From: Austwickia sp. TVS 96-490-7B
GTDB taxonomy: Bacteria; Actinomycetota; Actinomycetes; Actinomycetales; Dermatophilaceae
Direction: 5' to 3'
Length of the DNA stretch: 64,000 bases
Assembly: GCF_019331795.1 (NCBI RefSeq)
Contig: NZ_JAHPZL010000003.1
Coordinates: 429,877 to 493,876, forward strand
Below the pieces are notes generated by a model. The model was not told the origin of the DNA. It did no database searches and was given only the letters and a program-made list of their open reading frames with translations. This document shows, in pieces, positions 29,887-39,075 of the stretch (position 1 is its first letter; the number at the start of each line of letters is the position of its first letter). The position numbers and the translations under genes were made by a program.

Positions 29887-30894
29887 TTATCCGAGAAGGT
29901 GGGCAACCTCCCCTGCGTAATAGGTCAGGATCTGACCGGCCCCCGCACGTCGAATAGAAATGAGGCTTTCCAGAATGACCCGCTCCCGGTCGATCCAGCC
30001 GTTCGCAGCGGCTGCTTCGATCTGGGCGTATTCCCCAGAGACCTGGTAGGCGCTGACTGGGACCACAGATTCTTGGGCTACCGCCCGAAGCACGTCGAGA
30101 TAGGGCAGCGCTGGCTTGACCATCACCATGTCGGCACCCTCAGCAATGTCCAACCGCACTTCACGCAGCGATTCGGTCAGATTTGCCGGATCTTGCTGGT
30201 ACGTCGTCCGGTCCCCGGTGAGGGTCGATTCGACGGCGTCACGGAAGGGGCCGTAAAAGCCAGAAGCATACTTAGCGGCGTACGCCAGCAAGATGGTGTC
30301 CGTGTGACCCGCTCCATCCAACGCCGCCCGGACATACCCAATCTGGCCGTCCATCATCCCGGATAGCCCCAACACATGCGCACCGGCGGCGGCTTGCGCC
30401 AAGCCCATGGCAGCGTACCGCTCTACGGTGGCATCATTATCAACGACGGTGACTCGTCCGCCGCCAGGCAGGTCGCGGCTGGTCAGCACGCCGCAGTGGC
30501 CGTGGTCGGTGAATTCATCGAGGCATAGGTCCGCCATCACGACGAGGTCATCGCCGACGGCGTGGCGCACCTCAGTCAAGGCACGATTGAGGATGCCCTC
30601 AGGATCGTCAGCGCCACTGCCCTGAGCATCTCGGTGAGCCGGAACCCCGAAGATCATGATCCCACCCAGTCCGGCCTGAACCGCTTCTCGCGCGGTGGCC
30701 ACCAGCGAGGTCATCGAGTGTTGACTCACCCCGGGCATGGAGCTGATCGGCTGCGGCTCGGTGGCCCCCTCGCGCACAAAGACCGGGAGGATGAGTTCGG
30801 CTGGGTCGAGGCGGGTTTGGGCCACCAGCCGACGTACTGCCGGGTTCTGCCGCAACCGCCGCGGACGGATGGTCAACGCGTGAGGATGGGGCAT
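29887..30894 (-). CDS. hemB: Delta-aminolevulinic acid dehydratase (porphobilinogen synthase)
   Basis: 335 residues. It condenses two 5-aminolevulinate molecules to porphobilinogen. The active-site lysines lie in [15 protein letters not shown] and [10 protein letters not shown]. The metal loop reads [14 protein letters not shown]: two of the three Cys of the zinc-type site are present and the middle one is Asp, so the metal site is mixed. The start ATG is preceded by GAAAGG. It is a separate unit: the hem operon upstream ends at a terminator 150 bases before this start. Confidence 0.97.
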   Translation of the reverse strand: MPHPHALTIRPRRLRQNPAVRRLVAQTRLDPAELILPVFVREGATEPQPISSMPGVSQHSMTSLVATAREAVQAGLGGIMIFGVPAHRDAQGSGADDPEGILNRALTEVRHAVGDDLVVMADLCLDEFTDHGHCGVLTSRDLPGGGRVTVVDNDATVERYAAMGLAQAAAGAHVLGLSGMMDGQIGYVRAALDGAGHTDTILLAYAAKYASGFYGPFRDAVESTLTGDRTTYQQDPANLTESLREVRLDIAEGADMVMVKPALPYLDVLRAVAQESVVPVSAYQVSGEYAQIEAAAANGWIDRERVILESLISIRRAGAGQILTYYAGEVAHLLG

Positions 30895-31048
30895 CGGCAG
30901 GAGGACCTTTCGTCACGGGGCGGCCGGTCGCATCGTGCCATACCGGCTGTGCCAACCGTACGATGCCTTCCTGACAGCGACGACAGCGGGTCCATGCAGA
31001 AGCTCAAAAATCCCTGAATAAGACTGTCAGACAAGGCATTTAAGGGAA

Positions 31049-31083
31049 AATGGGGGCCGCCATCGGTGGTGGCGGCCCCCATT
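31049..31083 (-). terminator. Terminator of the rex-hemA-hemC-hemD operon
   Basis: A perfect 13-bp stem (AATGGGGGCCGCC with GGCGGCCCCCATT) and 9-base loop starts 17 bases beyond the hemD stop; on the minus strand it is followed by TTTTCCCTTAAA, a U-rich run that fits Rho-independent termination. Confidence 0.88.
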
Positions 31084-31099
31084 GTCATAGTGACAACGT

Positions 31100-32716
31100 T
31101 CAACTACGACGCCGACGCCTCGTCTCACTCGGTCGGACCACTCGGTCGCCGTTCTGTTGGGCAGTCCGAGCCCGCTCCGTGCCGTACGCCGCCAACGCGC
31201 CCACCAATGCCGCCGCACTCGGCTCCGGGGCCACCACCGAAACGGTGAGCCCATGCTCCCGCGCGGTAGCCGCGGTCTTCGGCCCGATACACGCCACCAC
31301 GGTGGCGGCATGTGGCTTCCCGGCAATGCCGACAAGGTTGCGCACCGTCGAAGAACTCGTAAACAGGACCGCGTCGAAGTCGCCCTTCTTAATGGACTCC
31401 CGCACCGCAGCCGGCGGCGGCGCCGCCCGCACTGTCCGATACGCCGTGACATCGTCGACCGCCCAACCCGCTTCCTGCAGGCCAGCGACCAGAATGTCGG
31501 TGGCGATATCCGCCCGTGGCAGGAATACTCCGTTGATCGGATCCAAGTCAGGGTCATACGCCGGCCATTCGTGCAGCAAACCCTGAGCGGACTGCTCCCC
31601 ACTGGGGACCAAATCCGGCTCCAAACCCATGTCCCGCAGGGCAGCTGCGGTCACCCCGCCGACCGCGGCGATCTTGAGCCCGGCGAAGGCCCGCGAGTCC
31701 AACCCGCGCTCAGCGAACTTTTCCCGGACCGCGCGGACCGCGTTCACCGAAGTGAAACCGACCCACTCATACCGTCCGGTGACCATGCCCTCAATAGCCC
31801 GGTCCATTTGCGCCGGGGTCCGCGGGGGCTCAACGCTAATGGTGGGGACAACCTCACCGACCGCGCCATACCGTTGCAACTCGGTCAGCGTGGAGCTGGC
31901 CTGCTCTTTCGTTCGGGGAATCAACACCCGCCAGCCAAACAAGGGCAGTGATTCAAACCAGCTGAAGGCCTCTCGACCAGCAACATCGCCACCGATCACC
32001 GCGACCGTCGCGCCAGGCAATCGTCCCGACCGAAGCACCTTGGGCGCCTCAGACAGGGCAACCACGGTGGTGCGCTGCTCTGTGGTGCTACCGCCCACGA
32101 CGAGCGCCACGTCGGTATGCGGGTCGCGGCCAGCGGCCAACAACCGCTCGATTCCCACCACCAGTTCCTCAGCCAAACCCATCAGGGTGACCGAGAGGTC
32201 GTCATCAGCAGCGGTCTCCCACGAGGGAACCGCCTCAATCTGGGTGACGATCAAGGAAACCGAGGTCTCTGAGCTCGCCCAGGGAATCCCGGCGTACGTC
32301 GGGACAGAGGTGGCATAACTCACCCCTGGGACGACCTCCACGGCTAGCCCGGCGTCCAGACAGGCCGCCAACTCAGCGCGTAAGGTTCCGGCCACGCCGG
32401 AGGCGCCGTCCATCAATCGGACGACCAGAGCGCTGCCCTGGTCGTCGGTGGGTTTACGGGCGATATCTCGGACCAGACGGGCCAACAGCTGACCCGCTCC
32501 CTCTTCAGCGGCGTCGGAGGCCTCGACGACGCGAGCGTCGGACCGTGCATGACGGTCCACGATGGAACGAGGAGTGCCCCGGTCAAGGACCAGGACATCA
32601 GCTTGGGAGACGAGTTCTGCGCCTCGGACGGTGAGCAGTCCGGGGGCTCCCGGACCGGTACCGACGAAGGCGACACTGGCCAAGGCATCGTCTCCAGGGG
32701 ACGAGTGCTCGATCAC
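31100..32716 (-). CDS. hemD: Uroporphyrinogen-III C-methyltransferase / uroporphyrinogen-III synthase fusion
   Basis: 538 residues with two parts. Residues about 14-255 are a CobA/SUMT-type methyltransferase (VAFVGTGPGAPGLLTVRGAE; VVPGVSYATSVPTYAGIP), and residues about 265-525 are HemD (VLIPRTKEQASSTLTELQ; GFTSVNAVRAVREKF; VLFTSSSTVRNL; CIGPKTAATAREHG). HemD cyclises hydroxymethylbilane to uroporphyrinogen III; the methyltransferase half would lead toward sirohaem or cobalamin, though the fused half is degenerate in some actinobacteria and activity cannot be assumed. GTG start overlaps the hemC stop by 4 bases. Confidence 0.92.
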   Translation of the reverse strand: MIEHSSPGDDALASVAFVGTGPGAPGLLTVRGAELVSQADVLVLDRGTPRSIVDRHARSDARVVEASDAAEEGAGQLLARLVRDIARKPTDDQGSALVVRLMDGASGVAGTLRAELAACLDAGLAVEVVPGVSYATSVPTYAGIPWASSETSVSLIVTQIEAVPSWETAADDDLSVTLMGLAEELVVGIERLLAAGRDPHTDVALVVGGSTTEQRTTVVALSEAPKVLRSGRLPGATVAVIGGDVAGREAFSWFESLPLFGWRVLIPRTKEQASSTLTELQRYGAVGEVVPTISVEPPRTPAQMDRAIEGMVTGRYEWVGFTSVNAVRAVREKFAERGLDSRAFAGLKIAAVGGVTAAALRDMGLEPDLVPSGEQSAQGLLHEWPAYDPDLDPINGVFLPRADIATDILVAGLQEAGWAVDDVTAYRTVRAAPPPAAVRESIKKGDFDAVLFTSSSTVRNLVGIAGKPHAATVVACIGPKTAATAREHGLTVSVVAPEPSAAALVGALAAYGTERARTAQQNGDRVVRPSETRRRRRS

Positions 32717-33705
32717 GAATGGTGCTCCTGCGGTGCGATCACGAAACGGTCGGCGCCCTCGTCGAGCATGCGACGGGCCAGGTCGGCACCGAGTTCCTCT
32801 GGGTGGAGAGGCGTACCGGCGAGACTGCGCCTCAAGGAGAAGCAGCCATCCGCCGTCCCTATGAACGCATCAAGCCCCATTTCTATTCCCGCGTCCACCA
32901 TGTGGATTCGGGCATAGGCCCCGATCGGTGCCGTACAACCAGCTTCCAAGGTGGCCAACAGAGCCCGCTCAGCTGTGACCTCGGCCCGGGTGCGGGGATC
33001 ATCCAACTCCGCGACAGCAGTCACCACGTCAGCGCGGTCCTGACGGCATTCCACGGCCAAAGCACCCTGACCCGCGGCAGGGAGCATCACCGTGGGATCC
33101 AACGTCTGAGTGATCACATGAGCTTGACCCAACCGGGAGAGCCCAGCTCGCGCCAAGATCACGGCATCGCACTCGCCGGTGGCGACCTTCGCTAATCGAG
33201 TGCCCACATTGCCCCGAATCGCTTTCACCGTCAGATCCGGCCGCCACGCAGACAATTGGGCTGCTCGACGGGGGGATCCGGTCCCCACCACGCTGCCTGC
33301 TGGCAGCTCCGCCAGACTCAACCCGTCCCGGGCCACCAGCGCATCCCGAGGATCCTCACGCGGTGGGACTGCCGCAACGACCAGTCCCTCCGCTGGAGCA
33401 GAGGGCAGATCCTTCATCGAATGGACAGCCAAGTCGACGCGATCATCCAGCAAGGCCTGCCGGATCGCCGACGCAAAGACCCCGGTGCCGCCGATCTGGG
33501 TCAGCGGTGCCGTGTTGACATCACCTTCGGTGACGACCAGGACCATCTCTACCTCGTGGCCGCACGCCCGGAGCTGATCGGCGACCCATCCCGCCTGAGT
33601 CGTGGCGAGTTCGCTGCGTCGCGTCGCTAGTCGCAACGGTCGGTTCATCGGGGTGCGGGACCCCACAGCCGTCCTGTCGTCGTGGATGATGCCACCTCCG
33701 GTCAT
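32713..33705 (-). CDS. hemC: Hydroxymethylbilane synthase (porphobilinogen deaminase)
   Basis: 330 residues. It polymerises four porphobilinogens to hydroxymethylbilane. The dipyrromethane cofactor Cys is C257 in LEAGCTAPIGAYA; other signatures are RLATRRSELA, VHSMKDLP, GTGSPRRAAQL and IRGNVGTRL. The start is set at 33705 because that ATG overlaps the hemA stop (ATGA) like the other junctions of this operon, which gives a 19-residue lead before the conserved MNRPLRLATRRS; ATG 33648 is the alternative. Confidence 0.95.
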   Translation of the reverse strand: MTGGGIIHDDRTAVGSRTPMNRPLRLATRRSELATTQAGWVADQLRACGHEVEMVLVVTEGDVNTAPLTQIGGTGVFASAIRQALLDDRVDLAVHSMKDLPSAPAEGLVVAAVPPREDPRDALVARDGLSLAELPAGSVVGTGSPRRAAQLSAWRPDLTVKAIRGNVGTRLAKVATGECDAVILARAGLSRLGQAHVITQTLDPTVMLPAAGQGALAVECRQDRADVVTAVAELDDPRTRAEVTAERALLATLEAGCTAPIGAYARIHMVDAGIEMGLDAFIGTADGCFSLRRSLAGTPLHPEELGADLARRMLDEGADRFVIAPQEHHS

Positions 33706-35012
33706 GCCAGGCCGCCTTTCTCCGGGGGGGAGGAGACGGCGGCTACGTCGTACGGGTCCAGGTCAAACAGCTCACGCAGCGCGTGCGCATAATCACCTGG
33801 TTCGGACCGACCGGACAATTCCTTCACCCGGACAGTGGGGGTGTGCAACAGCTTTTCCACCACACGATGCATCGCCAGCCGCACTTCACCCAACTCCTGG
33901 GGAGTCAGATCAGGCAACCGCGCGCTCAGGCGGGCATATTCCTTGGCCATCACATCCTCTGCGCGGCCTCGCAATGCCGTCACCGTCGGCGCGACCTCGA
34001 GGCTGCGCCGATGCGCGAGAAAACTCGCCACCTCGGCAGTCACCAGGTCATGCGCCCGGGACACTTCGTCGATTGATCCTCGCGTCGCAGCGATGACCTC
34101 ACCGAGCTCTGCCAGCGCAACCACCTCCACCCCGTCATGGTGCCCTACCTCAGGGTCCACATCGCGTGGCAGGGCCAGGTCCAGATAGATCTGCGCCCGC
34201 CCTGACCGTGCCGCACAGGCCCGACCGACCCGTTCTTGATCCAAGACATAACCGACGGCGCCGGTGCATGAGATGACGATATCTGCGCGGGCCAGTGCGT
34301 TGTCGAGATCCTGCAAAGGCACAGCCTGACCTCCGGTCCCGCCAGCCAGACGTTGTGCCCGCTCGAAGGTCCGATTCACGATCACCAGCTCAGCGCAGCC
34401 CATCCTGGCCACTGTGGTCGCCGCCAAACTACTCATCGACCCGGCACCAAAAACCATCACCTTGGCCTGAGCTAACGGGCCGACATGGCTGACTGCGGTG
34501 GACAGCCCGGCTTCCACCAAGGACAACCCGGCATGGTCCAACCCGGTCTCGGTATGGGCCCGTTTAGCGACCCGCAACGCCTGCTGCACCACCGCGTTCA
34601 GCACCGGACCTGCCCGACCGGCCCGCTGGGCCCGGCGCAGGCCGGTGCGCAGCTGGCCCAGAATCTGTCCCTCACCGACTGCCATCGAGTCCAGTCCGCA
34701 TGCCACCGCAAACAGGTGAGCGATCGCGCGCTCTTCGTAGTGGACATACAAGTGGTCAGTCAGCCGCTCCCGAGGCATCCCGGTGGCCGTCACCAGACAT
34801 TGGCCGATCTCAGCGACCGCACCGTGGAAGGTCGTCCCGTCGGCGTAGATCTCCAAGCGGTTACAGGTGCCCAGTACCATCACCTCACGCACGTTGCCGC
34901 AGGCGGCAAGCGCGGCGGCCAGGCTCTCCACTTGGCGGTGGTCCAGCGCGGCTTCCTCCAGGACCGACATCGGCGCACTCCGATGAGACAGTCCGATGGC
35001 GATCAGACTCAT
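33702..35012 (-). CDS. hemA: Glutamyl-tRNA reductase
   Basis: 436 residues. It reduces glutamyl-tRNA to glutamate-1-semialdehyde, the first step of the C5 haem pathway. The catalytic Cys is C50 in VLGTCNRLEIYA. Then come the NADPH domain (KVMVFGAGSMSSLAATTVARMG) and the C-terminal dimerisation helix domain. ATG at 35012 (MSLIAIGLSHRSAP) is the conserved start and overlaps the rex stop by 4 bases; the frame is open to 35162 but that part lies inside rex. Confidence 0.97.
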   Translation of the reverse strand: MSLIAIGLSHRSAPMSVLEEAALDHRQVESLAAALAACGNVREVMVLGTCNRLEIYADGTTFHGAVAEIGQCLVTATGMPRERLTDHLYVHYEERAIAHLFAVACGLDSMAVGEGQILGQLRTGLRRAQRAGRAGPVLNAVVQQALRVAKRAHTETGLDHAGLSLVEAGLSTAVSHVGPLAQAKVMVFGAGSMSSLAATTVARMGCAELVIVNRTFERAQRLAGGTGGQAVPLQDLDNALARADIVISCTGAVGYVLDQERVGRACAARSGRAQIYLDLALPRDVDPEVGHHDGVEVVALAELGEVIAATRGSIDEVSRAHDLVTAEVASFLAHRRSLEVAPTVTALRGRAEDVMAKEYARLSARLPDLTPQELGEVRLAMHRVVEKLLHTPTVRVKELSGRSEPGDYAHALRELFDLDPYDVAAVSSPPEKGGLA

Positions 35013-35689
35013 ACCTGCGCCCCTCCCTGCGCATGGAAAGCCAGGATTTGCAGCTCGTTGGCCACATCGACCTGGCGAAGGTGGACCCCTGGTGGTTCGG
35101 GGAGAACCGCCGGGGCGAAGTTGAGGATCGCCGTCACACCGGCCTGGACCAGTTGAGCACATACCGATTCCGCAGCGTCCTCGGGGGTGGCGATGATCCC
35201 GATGACCGGTGCCAATTCAGCGGCCATCGTCGCAAGTTCGGACATGGGTCGGATCGGTTGACCTGCGACCTCGCTGCCGGTGAGTGCCGGATCAGCGTCG
35301 AAGAGACCGGCGATGCGGAATCCTCGCTCGGACAGACCGGGATAACGGGCCAAGGCTTCCCCTAGGCGTCCCACGCCGACGACCAGCACGGGCCAGGCAT
35401 GGGAGAGACCTAGAGCCGACGCGAGGTGACCGGCAAGACGGACGGTGTCATAGCCGACGCCACGTACTCCGTAGGAGCCCAGCAGGGAGAGGTCTTTGCG
35501 CAGCTGGGCGGGGGTGACTCCGGCGGCGGCAGCTAACTCTGCGGAGGAAACTGACCGTTGGCCGTGTTCGGTGAGTCTGGTGAGCACGTGCAGGTAGTCC
35601 GGGAGGCGGATGACGGTTGCCTCGGGGACGTCCCGGCGCACACCGTTCTCTTCACTCACGGACACCGGCTCCTCGTTCGACGCGATCAT
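35009..35689 (-). CDS. rex: Redox-sensing transcriptional repressor Rex
   Basis: 226 residues. An N-terminal winged helix (IRLPDYLHVLTRL; VTPAQLRKDLSLLGSYGVRGVGYD) is followed by a Rossmann domain (VLVVGVGRLGEALARYPG, then FDADPALTG) that binds NADH/NAD+. Rex represses respiratory genes until the NADH/NAD+ ratio rises. It heads the haem operon, as in other actinobacteria, and its stop overlaps hemA. I found only a weak half-site resembling a Rex operator (GGTGAAC near 35,800) upstream. ATG 35689 lacks a strong ribosome site; an in-frame start nearer EENGVRRD is possible. Confidence 0.95.
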   Translation of the reverse strand: MIASNEEPVSVSEENGVRRDVPEATVIRLPDYLHVLTRLTEHGQRSVSSAELAAAAGVTPAQLRKDLSLLGSYGVRGVGYDTVRLAGHLASALGLSHAWPVLVVGVGRLGEALARYPGLSERGFRIAGLFDADPALTGSEVAGQPIRPMSELATMAAELAPVIGIIATPEDAAESVCAQLVQAGVTAILNFAPAVLPEPPGVHLRQVDVANELQILAFHAQGGAQV

Positions 35690-35821
35690 GTCTGGGCGTC
35701 CCGCCAGGACGCGTTGATCGGGGTGTTCCCGTGGATGGCCGCCCCCGCCACGGGCCCGCCCGCAGGGACCCAGGGCCCGACGGTGGAGAAAATGGACAGT
35801 TCACCATAGGCGGCACGGCGT

Positions 35822-36085
35822 TCAGGCGCCAAACGTCGCCGCCGGTGACCGAAGTGCCTCCCGGAGTTCGTCTTCGTCGATACGGAGCCGACATCGTACG
35901 ACGCCGTCGATGAGGATCAGGGGGACCTCGTCCCACCAGTGTGGATCGTCTGCTCCAGTGCGGGTGAGGTCGCGCTCGTGCCAGCAGATGTCTTCCTGGT
36001 GGGCTACGGCGGTGAGGGTTTCCCGGGCACGGTCACAGAGATGACAGTCGGGGATCGTCACCAGGAGCACACGAGGTTTGGACAT
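35822..36085 (-). CDS. Glutaredoxin-like thiol protein
   Basis: 87 residues. The N-terminal strand RVLLVTIPDCHLCDRA carries the redox pair C14-x-x-C17, followed by a cis-Pro strand EVPLILIDGVV. This is the small glutaredoxin (DUF836-like) family. It may act in thiol exchange linked to haem or redox sensing; that is only positional, since it lies directly upstream of rex. ATG start 36085 follows TAACCT by six bases, without a Shine-Dalgarno. Confidence 0.85.
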   Translation of the reverse strand: MSKPRVLLVTIPDCHLCDRARETLTAVAHQEDICWHERDLTRTGADDPHWWDEVPLILIDGVVRCRLRIDEDELREALRSPAATFGA

Positions 36086-36091
36086 ACCTGC

Positions 36092-36097
36092 AGGTTA
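36092..36097 (-). promoter_or_regulatory. Candidate -10 (TAACCT) of the glutaredoxin gene, leaderless type
   Basis: TAACCT, then GCAGGT, then ATG on the minus strand. It may also drive rex-hemACD, since only 132 bases separate glutaredoxin and rex. Confidence 0.5.
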
Positions 36098-36188
36098 CGC
36101 GCTGATTCGCGGTAAGCCGCTTGGAGTGCCTCGCTCGGGCTGGGCACGCGTGGGTGCCGGGGCGCCTGGCAGCAGGCCTGCCCGGCGA

Positions 36189-37154
36189 TCAGCCGAAGGC
36201 AGGTCCGCGGTGGGCGAGCAACTGATAGAGCGTGCGTTGGATGGTCTCTCGCACGCTGTCGGTGATTTCCAGGACCAGGACGGGGTCATCGGCGGCTTCT
36301 GGAGGAAGGCCGCCCGTCTCAATGGGAGCCCCGAATTCGATGATCCATTTGCTGGGCAACGGAATGAGCCCCAGCGGCCCCAACAGCGGAAACAACGGTG
36401 TCACTGGGAAATACGGCATTTTGCATGCCTTAGCGAGGAGCGGAAGATCAGCGAGAATCGGATAGGTCTCCTCAGCTCCCACGATGCTGCACGGAATGAT
36501 AGGCACCTGTGTGCGTAACGCAGACGCCACAAAACCACCCCGCCCGAAACGTTGCAGCCGGTAGCGCTGGGAAAACGGTTTACCGATGCCTTTGAAACCT
36601 TCGGGCCACACCCCCACTAATTCTCCGGCACGCAGCAGCCGTTCAGCATCGAGAGGACTGGCCAGGGTACTGCCCGAACGTCGAGCCCATGCCCCCACCA
36701 CAGGGGTAGAAAACACCAGGTCAGCCCCCAACATTCGGAGGTGACGGTGTGCTGGATGGTCATCGTGGACAGCCAGCTGAGTCATCAACGCATCGAGCGC
36801 GATCGTCCCGGAATGGTTACCCACGATCAAGGCGCCGCCATCCTGGGGCACGTGATGCATCCCCCGGACCTCCACCCGAAACCAGGATCGGTAGAGCGGA
36901 CGCAGCAGCGGTAGGAATACGTTCTCGGTGAAGTCGGCATCAAAACCAAAGTCGTCGACGTCGTACTCCCCGCTCACCCGCCGCCGAAGGAAGGCGAGGG
37001 TGTCGGCGACCCGATCCTCCACCTGCTCCTCATCCACGCCGATCTGCCGGGCAGCCCATCGCAGCGCTTCGACGAGGGCGGTCACTGCGGCAGCGATGTC
37101 CTCCACGCCGTACGGGAGTGAGGAGGCGGCATGATCAACGGATGGGTTGTCCAT
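36189..37154 (-). CDS. Lysophospholipid acyltransferase family protein
   Basis: 321 residues. The PlsC-like core shows GALIVGNHSGTIALDALM (the acyl-acceptor His motif), the GVWPEGFKGIGKPF motif and PIIPCSIVGAEE. It should transfer an acyl group to a glycerolipid or related acceptor at the membrane. An N-terminal helical region of about 90 residues precedes the core. Its start overlaps the end of the epimerase gene by 20 bases, so the two are co-expressed, as their mycobacterial counterparts (galE2 and its neighbour) appear to be. Confidence 0.88.
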   Translation of the reverse strand: MDNPSVDHAASSLPYGVEDIAAAVTALVEALRWAARQIGVDEEQVEDRVADTLAFLRRRVSGEYDVDDFGFDADFTENVFLPLLRPLYRSWFRVEVRGMHHVPQDGGALIVGNHSGTIALDALMTQLAVHDDHPAHRHLRMLGADLVFSTPVVGAWARRSGSTLASPLDAERLLRAGELVGVWPEGFKGIGKPFSQRYRLQRFGRGGFVASALRTQVPIIPCSIVGAEETYPILADLPLLAKACKMPYFPVTPLFPLLGPLGLIPLPSKWIIEFGAPIETGGLPPEAADDPVLVLEITDSVRETIQRTLYQLLAHRGPAFG

Positions 37155-38217
37155 CGCGCACCTCTTCTCGGGATCGTAGGCGGGCGTCGACGTTCGACAT
37201 CAGATCGGCGCTCCAACGTCGCCACCGGCGGGTCACCGTCCCGTACGGCGGCGCGGGAAAGGCGGTGGCGGCCTCCAGGAAGGCGTGGCGGGTGTCCCTG
37301 GTCGGCAGGAAACCCAACCGTTCCTGGATGGCGGAATGATCCAATACTCGACCGTGGCGCAGAAATGCCAGATCTGTGGGGCTGGCCACGACCGGCCCAG
37401 CCAACCCGATCCGGCGACCCCAGGCGAGGGCCTGATGCATGGACGCCCCCGCGGTGGCGGGCAACGCGAGGCAGACCCGCCCGGTGAGGGCAGCGGCCTG
37501 GGAGACGGTCACCACCCCAGGTGCTGCGACGTTGACCGCACCGACCGGAGGCCCGACGACCGCTTGGACCACAGCTGCCACGGCGTCGTCCTCGTGCAGG
37601 AACTGCAATCGAGCGTCATACCCCATCGGGACAGGCACCACTGGTAACGCCAGATAATCCAATAACCGTGACGACATCTGTGACCCCACAACGTGCGCCA
37701 GACGTAACGTCGTCCATTCCAGGTCGGGTCGCCGACGCAGCACTGCCCGAAGGTATCCCTCTGCGTCCAGCACATCCCGAACGGCCCCCACCGCCCGGCC
37801 GCGAGGAATGACGAGATCCTCAGTAAACACCGCAGGGTCTTGGGCCGAGGAGCCGTAAACCTCACCGCTGGAACGCATCACGATCCGACGTAGCCGGTGA
37901 GACTGCTGACAGGCAGCCAGCAACTGCATCGTGCCTACGACGTTGGTTTCTTTTTGCGCGGCACGCGCCTGTCCACCTAGCGGCCTCGTCGACAACGCCA
38001 GGTGCACCACTGTGTCGATATCAGCCTGATCCAACAACCGGCCCACTACCGGGTGGCGCACGTCACTACGCACGAAGTCAGCCGCCCCGAGCGATACCAA
38101 CGGAGCCGTCACATCCAAGCCGATGACCCGCCCCACCTCGGTATGTGCCGCGAGGGACCGAGCCACCCCAGCACCCAGACGCCCACCTGCCCCGGTCACC
38201 AAGACATTCCCTGCCAC
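37135..38217 (-). CDS. NAD-dependent epimerase/dehydratase (extended SDR)
   Basis: 360 residues. The Rossmann motif NVLVTGAGGRLGAGVARSL, an NVVGTMQLLAAC helix, the Ser in VMRSSGEVYGSS and RLAHVVGSQMSS match extended SDR proteins of the GalE group. The usual YxxxK pair is not obvious: after EVYG the region PRGRAVGAVRDVLDAEGY lacks a clear Y-x3-K, so catalysis may be altered. GTG start at 38217 with AAGGAGG upstream. It overlaps the acyltransferase gene by 20 bases. Confidence 0.82.
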   Translation of the reverse strand: MAGNVLVTGAGGRLGAGVARSLAAHTEVGRVIGLDVTAPLVSLGAADFVRSDVRHPVVGRLLDQADIDTVVHLALSTRPLGGQARAAQKETNVVGTMQLLAACQQSHRLRRIVMRSSGEVYGSSAQDPAVFTEDLVIPRGRAVGAVRDVLDAEGYLRAVLRRRPDLEWTTLRLAHVVGSQMSSRLLDYLALPVVPVPMGYDARLQFLHEDDAVAAVVQAVVGPPVGAVNVAAPGVVTVSQAAALTGRVCLALPATAGASMHQALAWGRRIGLAGPVVASPTDLAFLRHGRVLDHSAIQERLGFLPTRDTRHAFLEAATAFPAPPYGTVTRRWRRWSADLMSNVDARLRSREEVRDGQPIR

Positions 38218-38321
38218 CCAGCACCTCCTTCGCCGCAGACGGTCGACGCTCGGTGGCGATCCACCTGCCCAGACGTGGCTCAGGCCGGGCAGAAGCTCAT
38301 CTCAGTCCTGATGAACGACAA

Positions 38322-38348
38322 GGCCCACCCCTGAACAGGGAGCGGGCC
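38322..38348 (-). terminator. Weak hairpin between bS22 and the epimerase gene
   Basis: GGCCC pairs with GGGCC, with an inner CCCT/AGGG stem and a GAAC loop. No U tract. Confidence 0.3.
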
Positions 38349-38395
38349 CGATCGTCACACCGATGCTCCACGACCATGTCGGGGCACCGGGCACG

Positions 38396-38494
38396 TCACT
38401 TCTTGTTACGACGCTGGTGACGCGTCTTGCGCAGCAGCTTGCGATGCTTCTTCTTCGCCATACGCTTACGACGCTTCTTGATCACTGAGCCCAT
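38396..38494 (-). CDS. Small ribosomal protein bS22 (AURKAIP1/COX24 domain)
   Basis: 32 residues, nearly all basic: [20 protein letters not shown], then [12 protein letters not shown]. It is the tiny actinobacterial 30S protein bS22, which has the 'KKRRKRM.KKKH.K' AURKAIP1/COX24 core and binds rRNA. AAAGGA lies just before the ATG. It is so short that gene callers often miss it. The order BldC-like gene, bS22, epimerase is the one seen in mycobacteria (Rv0500A, Rv0500B, Rv0501). Confidence 0.92.
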   Translation of the reverse strand: MGSVIKKRRKRMAKKKHRKLLRKTRHQRRNKK

Positions 38495-38621
38495 GAGTGG
38501 TCCTTTCCAGAACGATCCGCAAAAGAGTATCCCGCCGACGACGCCGCGCGGAAATCACTCGATCCACGATGACACAACGGACCGTTCGGAGTCGTCACAC
38601 CCCCACCAGCGGCGTCACCAC

Positions 38622-38822
38622 TCATGCGGTCTCGACGTACGCCGCCTCCAAGTAATCGGCCACCGCCTGATGCGGCACCCGGAAACTACGACCGACTCTC
38701 AACGCCGGGATATCCCCGCTGTGGATGAGTCGATAGACGGTCATCTTCGACACCCGCATCTTCGAAGCCACTTCCGCAACGGTGAGCAGATTCGACGCGT
38801 CAATTCGAGCGACGTCTGACAT
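38622..38822 (-). CDS. BldC-like helix-turn-helix DNA-binding protein
   Basis: 66 residues. LLTVAEVASKMRVSKMTVYRL forms a MerR/excisionase-type HTH and GDIPALRVGRSFRVP the wing. It is the small DNA-binding domain protein related to BldC, which controls development in Streptomyces. ATG 38822 (MSDVARIDASNLL) is chosen for GGAGG before it; a longer frame to 38897 is unsupported. It lies 127 bases upstream of bS22. Confidence 0.92.
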   Translation of the reverse strand: MSDVARIDASNLLTVAEVASKMRVSKMTVYRLIHSGDIPALRVGRSFRVPHQAVADYLEAAYVETA

Positions 38823-39075
38823 GGGAGACCTCCGGGCCAGGTGCTCGCCCGCCGATGTCGACGGGCGACGAAGGATGACAGGATGACGAACCCCCAAGCC
38901 GTCCAGCAGGAATGCTGGGAGCGTGCAACATCATGGCACGCCAGCAACCTCCAGAGCGGCGCTGCGACCCACGCATTCTTTTCGCGGCAGGTGTCTCACG
39001 AGTCCCCTGCCGTAACGGTGCTGCACAACGGCATGACGCGGTATCCCTACGGCGCTACGTCCCGCAGTGGTCATC

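Noticed and set aside
35785-35812. Possible Rex operator upstream of rex
   Set aside because: Only one half (GGTGAAC) fits; the other half does not match TTCACA, so no claim is made.
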